From Vreelandella zhanjiangensis DSM 21076 (GTDB taxonomy: Bacteria > Pseudomonadota > Gammaproteobacteria > Pseudomonadales > Halomonadaceae): a stretch of 64,000 nucleotides of DNA. Where the stretch lies: positions 204,530 through 268,529 of the forward strand of contig NZ_KB898652.1 of assembly GCF_000377665.1 (NCBI RefSeq). The letters are read 5' to 3'. The stretch's first letter is position 1, and each line of letters begins with the position of its first letter. The translations under genes were made by a program, and so were the position numbers. Shown here piece by piece: positions 35,330-44,217 of this stretch. The notes beneath the pieces were generated by a model. The model worked only from the letters and a program-made list of their open reading frames with translations, searched no databases and was not told the DNA's origin.

Positions 35330-36754
35330 TTAGCGCCAGGGCAGGCCACCGGGGCCACCCATACCGCCGCCACCCATGCCGCCCATTCCACCAGGGCCGC
35401 CGGGACCACCGCCGCCCATCATGCCGGACATGCCGCGCATCATTTTCTGCATGCCGCCTTTCTTGCCCGCTTTCTTCATCATCTTCTGCATCTGCTTATG
35501 CTGCTTGAGCAGACGGTTCAGATCCGGCACTTGCAGGCCGGCACCCGCCGCGATCCGGCGCTTGCGCGACCCGTTGATCAGATCCGGCGTGCGACGCTCT
35601 TTGGGGGTCATGGAGTTGATCAGCGCTTCAAGCTTGCCAAGCTCCTTTTCAGGGCCAGGGCCTTGGGCCATTTCCGCCATTTGCCCCATGCCGGGCAGTT
35701 TGCCCAGAAGGCCACCCATACCACCCATCTTTTTGAGCTGCTGGAGCTGGTCACGGAAGTCTTCCAGATCAAAGCCATCGCCTTTTTTGACCTTGCTGGC
35801 AAGCTTGGCGGCTTTGTCTTTATCGACCGTGCGCTCGGCTTCCTCGATCAGCGACAGCATGTCGCCCATACCAAGGATGCGTGATGCAACACGATCCGGG
35901 TGGAAAGGCTCCAGGGCGTCGACTTTCTCGCCCACACCCATAAACTTGATGGGTTTGCCGGTAATATGGCGCACGGACAGCGCCGCACCACCACGCGCAT
36001 CACCGTCGGCCTTGGTCAAGATAACCCCGGTCAGCGGCAGCGCATCGTGGAACGCTTTTGCAGTATTAACCGCATCCTGGCCGGTCATCGCATCGACGAC
36101 AAACAGCGTCTCTTGCGGTGAGATCGCCTTATGCAGCGCCTGGATCTCCGCCATCATGGCTTCATCGATCGCCAAGCGACCGGCGGTATCTACCAGCACC
36201 ACATCGTGGAACTGGATTTTGGCGTGTTTGATCGCCGCTTCGGCAATATCAACCGGCTTCTGGTCCGAGCGCGAGGGGAAGAAGTCGACTTCAACCTCTT
36301 TGGCCAGCGTCTCCAACTGATCAATGGCCGCCGGACGATAGACGTCGGCCGAGACCACGAGAACCTTTTTCTTCTCGCGCTCGCGCAGGTAGCGGGCCAG
36401 CTTGGCAACGGAGGTGGTTTTACCCGCCCCCTGCAAACCGGCCATCAGCACGACCGCCGGAGAGCCTTTCAGGGTCAGGCCTTCATTGGCCTCGCCCATA
36501 ATAGCTTCCAGCTCCTGCTGAACGATTTTGACGAACTGCTGGCCCGGTGACAGGCTTTTGGACACTTCCTGGCCAACCGCCCGCTCGCGCACACGCTCGA
36601 TAAAGGCTTTGACGACCGGCAGCGCCACGTCAGCTTCGAGCAGCGCTTTGCGTACTTCGCGCAGGGTGTCTTTAATATTGTCGTCGGTCAGGCGTGCCTG
36701 ACCTTTGATCGACTTCAACGTCTGGGAAAGACGCTCACTGAGATTCTGGAACAT
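35330..36754 (-). CDS. ffh: Signal recognition particle protein Ffh
   Basis: Ffh is the SRP54 GTPase that binds signal sequences with 4.5S RNA. The 474-residue protein has the N and G domains (AGLQGAGKTTSVAKLA near residue 105; DTAGR; TKADGDARGGAAL). The C-terminal M domain (residues about 300-430) contains GSRKRRIAAGAG near residue 392, and a methionine/glycine-rich tail (MMKKAGKKGGMQKMMRGMSGMMGG, split by GGPGG repeats) forms the signal-peptide groove. The Gly/Met tail is longer than in E. coli (453). It normally sits next to rpsP; here a six-gene block separates them. Confidence 0.97.
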   Translation of the reverse strand: MFQNLSERLSQTLKSIKGQARLTDDNIKDTLREVRKALLEADVALPVVKAFIERVRERAVGQEVSKSLSPGQQFVKIVQQELEAIMGEANEGLTLKGSPAVVLMAGLQGAGKTTSVAKLARYLREREKKKVLVVSADVYRPAAIDQLETLAKEVEVDFFPSRSDQKPVDIAEAAIKHAKIQFHDVVLVDTAGRLAIDEAMMAEIQALHKAISPQETLFVVDAMTGQDAVNTAKAFHDALPLTGVILTKADGDARGGAALSVRHITGKPIKFMGVGEKVDALEPFHPDRVASRILGMGDMLSLIEEAERTVDKDKAAKLASKVKKGDGFDLEDFRDQLQQLKKMGGMGGLLGKLPGMGQMAEMAQGPGPEKELGKLEALINSMTPKERRTPDLINGSRKRRIAAGAGLQVPDLNRLLKQHKQMQKMMKKAGKKGGMQKMMRGMSGMMGGGGPGGPGGMGGMGGGGMGGPGGLPWR

Positions 36755-36965
36755 GGGGCCTCTCTGCCTCCGTCGCTGTCGCCGGGCGCCTACGGCCCTG
36801 GACTGATGTGCATGGATTATACGCGCTCATGCCTTGAGTCTCCATGGCTGTCCGCGCTGACTAACGATGGCTGTGCGATACGGTTTCGATTGGTTATAGT
36901 AGTCAGTACACTTTAGTTCGACTGTTTTTCACTGCAACGCGCGAAACGCGCGCACGGATAGCATC

Positions 36966-37763
36966 ATGCAGGCGCTGCCTCTCGCCACGATCGCTTTTGT
37001 ATTTTATGTCGCCGCTGCTATCTGGCAGGGCATGACTCTTTTTCGCCGCGTACCGCCCCGCCAGGGTATGGTGCGCCTTCTCGGTGCCTTGGGGCTACTG
37101 CTGCACATTCCGGTGGTCGTGCAGCTTGTGAATCAGGCGCCCGGTTTACTGCCGGGGTTCACCACCAGCGCGACGCTGTTCATGGCCGTCGCTGTTAACG
37201 TGCTGCTGATAGCCAGCCTTTTCAAGCCGGTCCTTAACGTCAGCATTGTTTTATTTCCGCTCGCCGGTGTCGCGCTGATTACCGCTACCTGGCTCCCCAG
37301 CCACGGCAGCCATGCGGGACTCACACCGGGCATCCTGCTACATGCCATTAGCTCGGCACTGGCCTTTGCCATGCTGGCCATTGCGGCAGTGCAGGCGATA
37401 CTCGTAGGCCTGCAGAATCAGGCGCTGCGCCATCATCATATTCGCGGTATCGTGCAGTCACTTCCACCATTAACCACCATGGAACGCGTGCTGTTTGAGC
37501 TGGTGTGGGCAGGTATTTTGCTGCTTACCCTATCAATCATTAGCGGCTTTATTTTCCTGGATAATATTTTTGCCCAGCACTTATTACATAAAACCGTATT
37601 ATCGTTGGGGGCGTGGATAATTTTTACCACGCTGCTTATTGGCCGCTATCGTTTTGGCTGGCGAGGCATGCGTGCGGTACGCTGGACGCTGGGTGGCTGC
37701 ACGCTGTTGGTACTGGCCTACTTTGGCAGCAAGTTTGTACTTGAAATACTGCTTAATCGCTAG
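36966..37763 (+). CDS. CcsA/YpjD-like cytochrome c assembly membrane protein
   Basis: This 265-residue protein has about eight helices and belongs to the cytochrome c assembly (CcmC/CcsA/HemX-like) family. It shows the conserved ELVWAGILLLTLSIISGFIFLDN near residue 178 and a histidine-bearing helix pair (GILLHAISSALAFAML). Small members such as E. coli YpjD have no proven role in heme handling. It is divergent from ffh, as the equivalent gene is in Pseudomonas (beside ffh), and the next gene downstream is the CorC-type protein. Confidence 0.85.
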   Translation: MQALPLATIAFVFYVAAAIWQGMTLFRRVPPRQGMVRLLGALGLLLHIPVVVQLVNQAPGLLPGFTTSATLFMAVAVNVLLIASLFKPVLNVSIVLFPLAGVALITATWLPSHGSHAGLTPGILLHAISSALAFAMLAIAAVQAILVGLQNQALRHHHIRGIVQSLPPLTTMERVLFELVWAGILLLTLSIISGFIFLDNIFAQHLLHKTVLSLGAWIIFTTLLIGRYRFGWRGMRAVRWTLGGCTLLVLAYFGSKFVLEILLNR

Positions 37764-37850
37764 GCAGACCCAGGCGGCCATGGTTGTCTTGACACACCAT
37801 CCCCTACCTTCTACAAATCGAGCCTAATACGTCATAAAGGAACTTTCGAC

Positions 37851-39131
37851 TTGAGCGACGACTTCCCTCTGGGGTTACTGTTCGGCCTACTAGGCTTACT
37901 GATAGTACTGTCTGCCTTCTTCTCCAGCTCTGAAACCGGCATGATGTCGATCAACCGCTACCGCCTGAGCCATCAGGCCAACAGCGGTGACCGGCGCGCC
38001 AAACGGGTCATGCGCCTGCTTACCCGGCCTGACCGCCTTATCGGCGTTATTCTGATTGGCAACAACTTCGTCAATAACCTGGCGGCGTCCATTGCCACTA
38101 TCATTGCCATCCATTTTTTTGGCGACGTCTCGGGCCCGGCGATTTCGACCGCGCTTTTAACCATTACCATTTTGATTTTTGCCGAAGTCACGCCCAAGAC
38201 CTACGCGGCGATCAAGCCTGAGCGCATTGCCTACCCCACCTCAATGGCCTTGGAGCCGCTGTTAAAGCTGCTTTATCCATTGGTGTGGCTGGTCAATATC
38301 ATCTCCAACGGCCTACTCCGGGTACTTGGCGTGAAAAGTGTGGAGAATGGCGGCGACAACTTAACCCGCGACGAGCTGCGTACGGTGGTGCACGAGGCAG
38401 GCACGCTGATTCCCTACCGCCACCGCGCCATGCTGTTGTCGATTCTGGATCTGGAGAACGTGACGGTAAACGACATCATGGTGCCGCGCCACGAAGTGTT
38501 GGGGATCGATCTAGACGACTCACTGGAAGATATTCTGACTCAGATTCGCACCAGCCAGCATACCCGCCTGCCGGTCTATAAAGGCGATATAAACAATATC
38601 ATCGGCATGCTGCATTTACGCAATGCCGCACGCTTTTTATCGCGCAGCGAAGTCACCAAAGCGGCGATTGTGCAAGAAGCCCGTGAACCCTACTTTATTC
38701 CCGAATCCACTCCGCTCCATACCCAGCTGCTTAATTTTCAAAAGCAGAAACGCCGTATTGGCGTGGTGGTAGACGAGTATGGCGACGTCGAAGGGCTAGT
38801 CACCCTTGAAGATATTCTGGAAGAGATTGTGGGCGAGTTCACCACGGATGTGTCGGAGGATGAAGAGATTCATCAACAGGATGATGGCAGCCACGTGATT
38901 GAAGGCACGGCCAATATTCGTGAAATCAACAAGATGCTTGGCTGGCACTTGCCAACCGATGGCCCCAAGACGCTGAACGGACTGATTTTGGAACACTTGG
39001 AGGCGTTTCCAGAAGGCCCTGCCAGCCTACAGATTGGCAATACCCGCATGGAAATCCTGGAGATTCGCGACAACCTGATTACGTCGGCCCGCTGCTGGCA
39101 AAAAATTCGCCTACCTCGGCGCGGCGTATAG
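37851..39131 (+). CDS. CNNM/CorC-family transporter (HlyC/CorC type)
   Basis: The 426-residue protein starts at TTG, with AAAGGA about 10 bases before it. It has an N-terminal DUF21 membrane domain (residues 1-180, three to four helices: LIVLSAFFSSSETGMMSINRY, GVILIGNNFVNNLAASIATI). Next is a CBS pair (residues about 200-320: DIMVPRHEVLGIDL, DEYGDVEGLVTLEDILEEIVGEF). A C-terminal CorC/HlyC domain ends the protein. Family members are implicated in Mg2+/Co2+ efflux or homeostasis. It follows the CcsA-like gene on the same strand. Confidence 0.9.
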   Translation: MSDDFPLGLLFGLLGLLIVLSAFFSSSETGMMSINRYRLSHQANSGDRRAKRVMRLLTRPDRLIGVILIGNNFVNNLAASIATIIAIHFFGDVSGPAISTALLTITILIFAEVTPKTYAAIKPERIAYPTSMALEPLLKLLYPLVWLVNIISNGLLRVLGVKSVENGGDNLTRDELRTVVHEAGTLIPYRHRAMLLSILDLENVTVNDIMVPRHEVLGIDLDDSLEDILTQIRTSQHTRLPVYKGDINNIIGMLHLRNAARFLSRSEVTKAAIVQEAREPYFIPESTPLHTQLLNFQKQKRRIGVVVDEYGDVEGLVTLEDILEEIVGEFTTDVSEDEEIHQQDDGSHVIEGTANIREINKMLGWHLPTDGPKTLNGLILEHLEAFPEGPASLQIGNTRMEILEIRDNLITSARCWQKIRLPRRGV

Positions 39132-39177
39132 TCCTGAAAACGGTTGTTCTAAAAACGATAGCGTTTGAAATGGCCGG

Positions 39178-39840
39178 TTAGCGATGCGCAATATCTTTGT
39201 CAGCGGCTGCTTTAAGCGCCCTTACTCGCGCTTCCAGATAGCTGCGTAGCGCTACCTCATTGGCTTCCTGGGCATTAATTGGCGGCCCGAAATGCAGGCT
39301 GACCGGCGCCCGAAAACGGCTGGGCCACTTCTTAAGCGCCTTACCATTGTAGTGAGATGTCCACGACCCCCAAAGCCCGGCAAGCCCCGCTGGAATCACC
39401 GGTACGTTATCGCGCGCCAGAATGGTTTCCAGACCACGTCGAAAGGTATGGATTTCACCGTCGGGGGTTAACCGCCCTTCCGGAAACACCATGACCACTT
39501 CGCCACGATGCAGCGCCTGGCTGATTTCATCCAGTGTACGCCGCAAGGCGCCGGGGCTACGCCGTTCAGATTCGATGGGAATGGCGCCAACCAGCTGAAA
39601 CCACCACTTGAGCCAGGGCGAATCGAAAATTGGCTGGTCCATGACGAACCGCAGTGGCCGAGGGCTGCCGCCGCCCAACACCAAAGCGTCCATAAAGCTG
39701 ACGTGATTACACACGACGAGCGCACCGCCCTGTCTGGGCAGGTGATAGCGTCCGTGAACATGTAAACGGTAGCACAGGCGCATAGCCAGATATATCAGGC
39801 TACGTAATACCTGGCGAACACCGTTCATCCACCATCTCAC
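39178..39840 (-). CDS. 1-acyl-sn-glycerol-3-phosphate acyltransferase family protein
   Basis: This 220-residue PlsC-type acyltransferase transfers acyl groups to lysophospholipids or related acceptors at the inner membrane. It has the H-x4-D catalytic motif (NHVSFMDALVLGG near residue 42), the acceptor-site FPEGRLT near residue 116, and an N-terminal hydrophobic/basic helix. It begins at a GTG overlapping the TetR gene's stop (GTGA), so regulator and enzyme are co-transcribed. The acceptor is unknown, and it may not be the principal PlsC. Confidence 0.87.
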   Translation of the reverse strand: MRWWMNGVRQVLRSLIYLAMRLCYRLHVHGRYHLPRQGGALVVCNHVSFMDALVLGGGSPRPLRFVMDQPIFDSPWLKWWFQLVGAIPIESERRSPGALRRTLDEISQALHRGEVVMVFPEGRLTPDGEIHTFRRGLETILARDNVPVIPAGLAGLWGSWTSHYNGKALKKWPSRFRAPVSLHFGPPINAQEANEVALRSYLEARVRALKAAADKDIAHR

Positions 39841-40451
39841 GCTGCTGATCCCTGATGCCGGAGCCCTGCCAGTACGGTACTTACCAACTGATCAAGTAAT
39901 TCATCCACTTTAAGCTGCTGCCCTTGCCAATAACCTAGTCGCTCATTCAAGCCTAGCTGTACAAGTCCGTGCACACTACCCCACAGCGTGCGTCCTAAAC
40001 GACGCGCCTCTAAATCATCAAGCGTAGGCTGATACTTTTTAAGGGCGGACTCAACCTGGGTAAACAGCGCTTCAATCAAAGCGCCTTGGCGTTGATCAAG
40101 CTCACCCTCCTGGGCCAGGGGGTAATCAAACAAAAGCTGCCAGCGGTAACAGTCCTGCTCGGCGAAATGCCAGTACGCATGAGCAAGCGAACGCAGCCAA
40201 GGCTCGGGGGCGTCCTCGGCTAATGACGTAATGGTATGCTGCAGGCCTGCCAACGTTTCGACGTTGACGTTCTGCAGCAAGTTGTTAAAGCTGCCATACA
40301 GCTTGAGCAGCGTACTGGGTGCGCAGCCAACCTCTCTAGCCAGGGCACGCAGTGACAAACCATGGACTGGCTTTTCAGCCAACCACTCATCACAAACGTT
40401 CATGACCTGCGCATGGAGGGCATCGGGCGCATGCTGTCTAGGACGGGCCAT
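39837..40451 (-). CDS. TetR-family regulator
   Basis: This 204-residue protein has an N-terminal TetR-like helix-turn-helix (residues about 10-55: LSLRALAREVGCAPSTLLKLYGSF) and a helical sensor region (TetR_C_33-like with WHFAEQDCYRWQLLFDYPL near residue 95). The ATG at 40451 has a GAAGAG site. It overlaps the acyltransferase gene, so it probably regulates that enzyme and itself, plausibly in response to lipid or membrane state. Two inverted repeats upstream (40521-40538 and 40538-40554) are candidate operators. Confidence 0.85.
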   Translation of the reverse strand: MARPRQHAPDALHAQVMNVCDEWLAEKPVHGLSLRALAREVGCAPSTLLKLYGSFNNLLQNVNVETLAGLQHTITSLAEDAPEPWLRSLAHAYWHFAEQDCYRWQLLFDYPLAQEGELDQRQGALIEALFTQVESALKKYQPTLDDLEARRLGRTLWGSVHGLVQLGLNERLGYWQGQQLKVDELLDQLVSTVLAGLRHQGSAA

Positions 40452-40520
40452 GGCGATCTCTTCAGGTCAACGGCAAACAAATAAGAATGCCTCACCGCGC
40501 TTTAGCGTGAGCAAGGGGTA

Positions 40521-40554
40521 ATATAGGATACCTTATATCGAACACTGTTTTCGA
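40521..40554. promoter_or_regulatory. Candidate operators upstream of the tetR-acyltransferase pair
   Basis: Two adjacent dyads lie between the divergent tetR and SRAP-like genes: ATATAGGATACCTTATAT (14 of 18 positions symmetric) and TCGAA-N7-TTCGA. Either could bind the TetR protein. Confidence 0.35.
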
Positions 40555-40640
40555 CACTAAAACGTTACATTTAGTGCATTCTTATGCGTCTTTAGTTCTC
40601 CCATGACATGATTGTGCCGATTTTGCTTAAGGAGAAAGGC

Positions 40641-41327
40641 ATGACGGGACGCCTACACGTGCAAAACTTAGCGCTTAAGCGCCTTTTGCCCTCGCTTAAG
40701 GCACCTTCAGCGCTTGTGGAATCACCCAATCTGGCGCCGCGCCAGCCGGTTTCGGCTATTCGTTTAGCGCAAGGTGAGTATCAGCTTGAGTCGCTTTTTT
40801 GGGGGCTTACGCCACCGTGGCTGACGGTGCTGGATCACGCTCCCCACTGCGCCAGGGCCGAGACCCTTAGCTCAAAGGCCATGTTTCATGAGGCTTTTCA
40901 GGCCAGGCGCTGCGTTATTCCGGTAAGCGGTTTTTATATCTGGAAAGCGCTGCCGCGAAGCAAGCAGCCCTATTTGGTCACTCACGTAACCCGCGCGCCC
41001 CTGCTGCTGGGGGCATTATGGTGTCGTTATCATACAACGCTTACCGCGTTTACCGACTCAACCGCGCTGATTAGCGTGCCCGCCAATGCGTGTCTTGCAC
41101 CATTGAGCGACCGCCTGCCGGTGGTTATTCCGCCTCATGCTCTCGACACATGGCTTGACCCGGACAGCCCCCTCGACACCGTCAAAGAATTATTAATGCC
41201 AGCGCCTTTGGAACTGTTGGGCGCTTTTCCGGTATCAAAGCATGTTAATAATCCTGCCTATCAATCTGCGGTCTGCGCCCACCCCATAGGGCCAATGCTG
41301 CAGTGGGCCACCGCACAGGAGCCATAA
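40641..41327 (+). CDS. SRAP-domain (YedK/HMCES-like) protein lacking catalytic residues
   Basis: This 228-residue protein has the SRAP fold pattern: MTGRL, SPNLAPRQPV, LFWGLTPPW, CARAET, RRCVIPVSGFYIWK, PLSDRLPVVI. YedK/HMCES proteins crosslink abasic sites in single-stranded DNA through Cys2, aided by Asn75, Glu105 and His160 (E. coli numbering). Here these positions read Thr2, Cys70, Ile100 and Ser156. The ATG at 40641 has a perfect AAGGAG site, so Thr2 is real, not a start error. The fold and the NxAP and R/E binding residues remain. It may bind DNA without reacting, or use Cys70. It ends at ATG of the next gene (TAATG). Confidence 0.85.
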   Translation: MTGRLHVQNLALKRLLPSLKAPSALVESPNLAPRQPVSAIRLAQGEYQLESLFWGLTPPWLTVLDHAPHCARAETLSSKAMFHEAFQARRCVIPVSGFYIWKALPRSKQPYLVTHVTRAPLLLGALWCRYHTTLTAFTDSTALISVPANACLAPLSDRLPVVIPPHALDTWLDPDSPLDTVKELLMPAPLELLGAFPVSKHVNNPAYQSAVCAHPIGPMLQWATAQEP

Positions 41328-44179
41328 TGTTACAGCCGACGAGTATAGTCCCCGAACGCGTGTCCTATCCGCGTATTAGCTTGATTGTGATGCTAGGCGC
41401 TTTATGGTTCTCCCCTCATCTACTAGCGGCAAGCGATAATCCGGTCGATGAGGTGGTAACACCCACCACCAGCCCTTTTGATAGCCGCGACTACCGCGTA
41501 TTAACCCTCGAGAATGGCCTAAACATACTGCTGGTAAGCGACCCGGAAGCCGACAAGGCCGCGGCCTCGATGAACGTCCGGGTGGGCAGCGCTCAGGACC
41601 CGGATGACCTGTTGGGGCTTGCCCACTTTCTTGAGCATATGTTGTTCTTGGGCACTGAGCCCTACCCCGCCTCGGATGCCTATCAGCGGTTTATTTCAGA
41701 CCACGCGGGTTCGCACAACGCCTTTACCGCCCAGCAGGACACCAACTACTTTTTTGATATCGAGCCGTCAGCCCTCCCGGAAGCACTTGACCGGTTTAGC
41801 GAGTTTTTCTTATCGCCACTGTTTAATGCCGACCATCTGGCGAGCGAGCGCAATATTGTCCACTCGGAATACATGGCGCGTATTCGCGATGAGTCACGCC
41901 GTGAAAACGACGTGCTCAATCAGTTATTAAACCCTGACAACGCCACCACCAGCTTTGCAGTAGGCAGCCGTGAAACCCTCGCCAACCCGCCAGAAGGCGA
42001 GGCGACGCTGCGCGAGCGGGTGATGGATTTTTACCATCAGCACTACGATGCCAACGTCATGAATCTGGCCGTGGTCGCCCCACAGCCGTTGGATACTCTG
42101 GAGGATTGGGTGGCAGAGCGTTTTGCTGACATCCCCGACAACGATCTCAGCGTTCCGGCAATTGATGCGCCACTGGTAGATGCCTCCACTCTGCCGCGCT
42201 ATATCGAACGACAATCGCTGCAGGATCGTCGCCAGCTGCGTTTTTACTTTCCGATCCCCGACCCTACCGATGAGTATCGCACCAAACCCACCCAGGTGAT
42301 TTCCCACCTGCTGGGTGATGAGGGTGATGGCAGTCTTTTAGCCGTGCTGCGTGATGCAGGCTTGGCCGACGGCCTGTCGGCAGGCGTTGGCCGGGGCGAT
42401 GGCGAGAATGCTTTATTTACCGTATCCATCAGCTTAACGCCTGCGGGGGCTGAGCGGCTGGATGATATTCAGGCAACGCTGTTTGCCGCCATTGAGAAGA
42501 TCCGTACCGAGGGACTTGCCGACTGGCGCTACGCAGAGCAGCGCGATCTTAGCGAGCAGGCCTTTCGTTTTCAGCAGCACGGTGCGCCGCAACAGGAAGC
42601 CACTCGTCTTTCAATGAGCCTGTCCCGCTATCCGGTGGAAGACGTACAGTACGCCGCCTACCGAATGGATGCGCCGGACGCTGAACGCCAAGAGGTGTAT
42701 CTAGACGCCTTAACGCCTGACAACATGCTGCGCTTTTATTCCGCACCTGACATTGAAAGCGACACCGTGTCGCCTTGGTTCAATACCCAGTGGCGGGAGC
42801 AGCAGCCTTCCCAGGCAGGCCAGGTACTGGGTGAACTGACACTCCCTGAGCCGAATCCGTTTATTGCCAGCGACCTGACGCTCCTAGAAGGTCAGGATGA
42901 GCGCCCCAGCATACTAATCGATACGCCCTCGTTTCACGCATGGCATATGCAGGATGCCCGGTTCAATACGCCAAGCGTTGAGTGGCGCCTGAGCCTGCAA
43001 TACCCGGACGCCAGCTACTCACCTGAAGAAGTGGTGCTGACTCAACTGCTGGCGGGGTGGTTAAACGACAGCCTCAATGAGTCACTGTACCCGGCGTGGC
43101 TGGCGGGCCAAGCGTTTAGCGCCTACCCGCATGCGCGCGGCATGACGCTTTCGTTCTCAGGCTGGCGTGATGGCCAGACGCCGCTCATTGAGCAAGCCAT
43201 TGATCAGCTTAAAACGGCCGAGATCAGCGACAGCACCTTTGAGCGCGTGCGCTATCAGCTGCAGCGGGAATGGCGCAATGCGCCCCAGTCATCACTTCCA
43301 GGCCAGGCCAGCCGCACGCTGGGTGAGGCGCTGCTAGCCCCTCAATGGTCGACTACCGAGCTTCTTGCCGCCAGCCAGCGCCTGGAACGCAGCCACCTGG
43401 AAAACTTCCGCAAGCGCTTTTTGGGCGGGCTTTATGTTGACGCCATGGCAGTCGGCAACCTGGATGCAGATCTGGCCCGCGAGCAGGCCGACATAATGCG
43501 TAACAAGCTACGCCCGCGCTTAACCCGTGACGATATTCCTAAGCTAACGCCACAGGCTGTCAGCGAGACGCCCAGCGTGCTTCGTCCCCACAGCACGCGT
43601 GAAGAGTCGTTGGTGTTGCGCTATTTACAGGCCCGCAACCAAACCGCCAAGGAGCAGGCAGTGACCAGCGTGATTGCGCAATGGCTGGAAACGCCCTTTT
43701 ACCAGAAGCTGCGTACCGAGGAGCAGCTAGGCTATATCGTCAATGCCGGTTATTCGCCGCTGCTTGAGGCGCCGGGTATTGCGCTGCTCGTTCAATCGCC
43801 CGATGTGGACAGCGAAACCGTGGCTGAGCATATGGATACGTTTTTGGATAACGCCAGCCAACAGCTTGAACAGCTAGACGATGAGACACTCGCCCCTTAC
43901 CGTCAGGCGGTTCATGACCGGCTCAAACAGCGCGATACCAGCCTGAGCGGCATGGCCAGCCGATACTGGCAGGCCACCGCGCTGGATGAAATCCGCTTTG
44001 ATCGCCGCGAGGAGCTGGCCAATCTGGCACTTGAGGTAAGCCCTGCCGATATACAGGCTGCATGGCCTGAGCTGCTTAGCCGCCAGCTTGATGTACGCTT
44101 CAACCCAGGCGATACACCCAGCGACGTGACACCCTATCGTGAAGCGTTAACGCCGTTTAACAAACAAAGCCAGCCGTAA
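41327..44179 (+). CDS. ptrA: M16 insulinase-family peptidase (pitrilysin, protease III)
   Basis: PtrA is a periplasmic zinc protease that degrades small proteins and peptides. The 950-residue protein has an N-terminal signal-like hydrophobic segment (SLIVMLGALWFSPHLLA). The inverted zinc motif HFLEH is at about residues 97-101, with the distal Glu in ERNIVHSEYMARIRDESRREND. Four M16 domains complete the chamber, with the active half in the first 500 residues. The length suits pitrilysin (E. coli 962). The ATG at 41327 overlaps the SRAP-like gene's stop with a CAGGAG site. The ptrA label is by domain layout. Confidence 0.9.
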   Translation: MLQPTSIVPERVSYPRISLIVMLGALWFSPHLLAASDNPVDEVVTPTTSPFDSRDYRVLTLENGLNILLVSDPEADKAAASMNVRVGSAQDPDDLLGLAHFLEHMLFLGTEPYPASDAYQRFISDHAGSHNAFTAQQDTNYFFDIEPSALPEALDRFSEFFLSPLFNADHLASERNIVHSEYMARIRDESRRENDVLNQLLNPDNATTSFAVGSRETLANPPEGEATLRERVMDFYHQHYDANVMNLAVVAPQPLDTLEDWVAERFADIPDNDLSVPAIDAPLVDASTLPRYIERQSLQDRRQLRFYFPIPDPTDEYRTKPTQVISHLLGDEGDGSLLAVLRDAGLADGLSAGVGRGDGENALFTVSISLTPAGAERLDDIQATLFAAIEKIRTEGLADWRYAEQRDLSEQAFRFQQHGAPQQEATRLSMSLSRYPVEDVQYAAYRMDAPDAERQEVYLDALTPDNMLRFYSAPDIESDTVSPWFNTQWREQQPSQAGQVLGELTLPEPNPFIASDLTLLEGQDERPSILIDTPSFHAWHMQDARFNTPSVEWRLSLQYPDASYSPEEVVLTQLLAGWLNDSLNESLYPAWLAGQAFSAYPHARGMTLSFSGWRDGQTPLIEQAIDQLKTAEISDSTFERVRYQLQREWRNAPQSSLPGQASRTLGEALLAPQWSTTELLAASQRLERSHLENFRKRFLGGLYVDAMAVGNLDADLAREQADIMRNKLRPRLTRDDIPKLTPQAVSETPSVLRPHSTREESLVLRYLQARNQTAKEQAVTSVIAQWLETPFYQKLRTEEQLGYIVNAGYSPLLEAPGIALLVQSPDVDSETVAEHMDTFLDNASQQLEQLDDETLAPYRQAVHDRLKQRDTSLSGMASRYWQATALDEIRFDRREELANLALEVSPADIQAAWPELLSRQLDVRFNPGDTPSDVTPYREALTPFNKQSQP

Positions 44180-44188
44180 ACCACATGA

Positions 44189-44217
44189 CCCGCTCAGGCA
44201 TCAAAGGCCTGAGCGGG
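44189..44217. terminator. Inverted repeat at the ptrA/sbcB junction
   Basis: CCCGCTCAGGC-ATCAAAG-GCCTGAGCGGG is an 11-bp stem with no T-run. It overlaps the last eight codons of sbcB and may act on both converging transcripts. Confidence 0.55.

Noticed and set aside
35376..36320. Plus-strand open frame antisense to ffh
   Set aside because: It mirrors the Met/Gly-rich tail as Pro/Pro/His and holds no domain; ffh on the other strand is certain.
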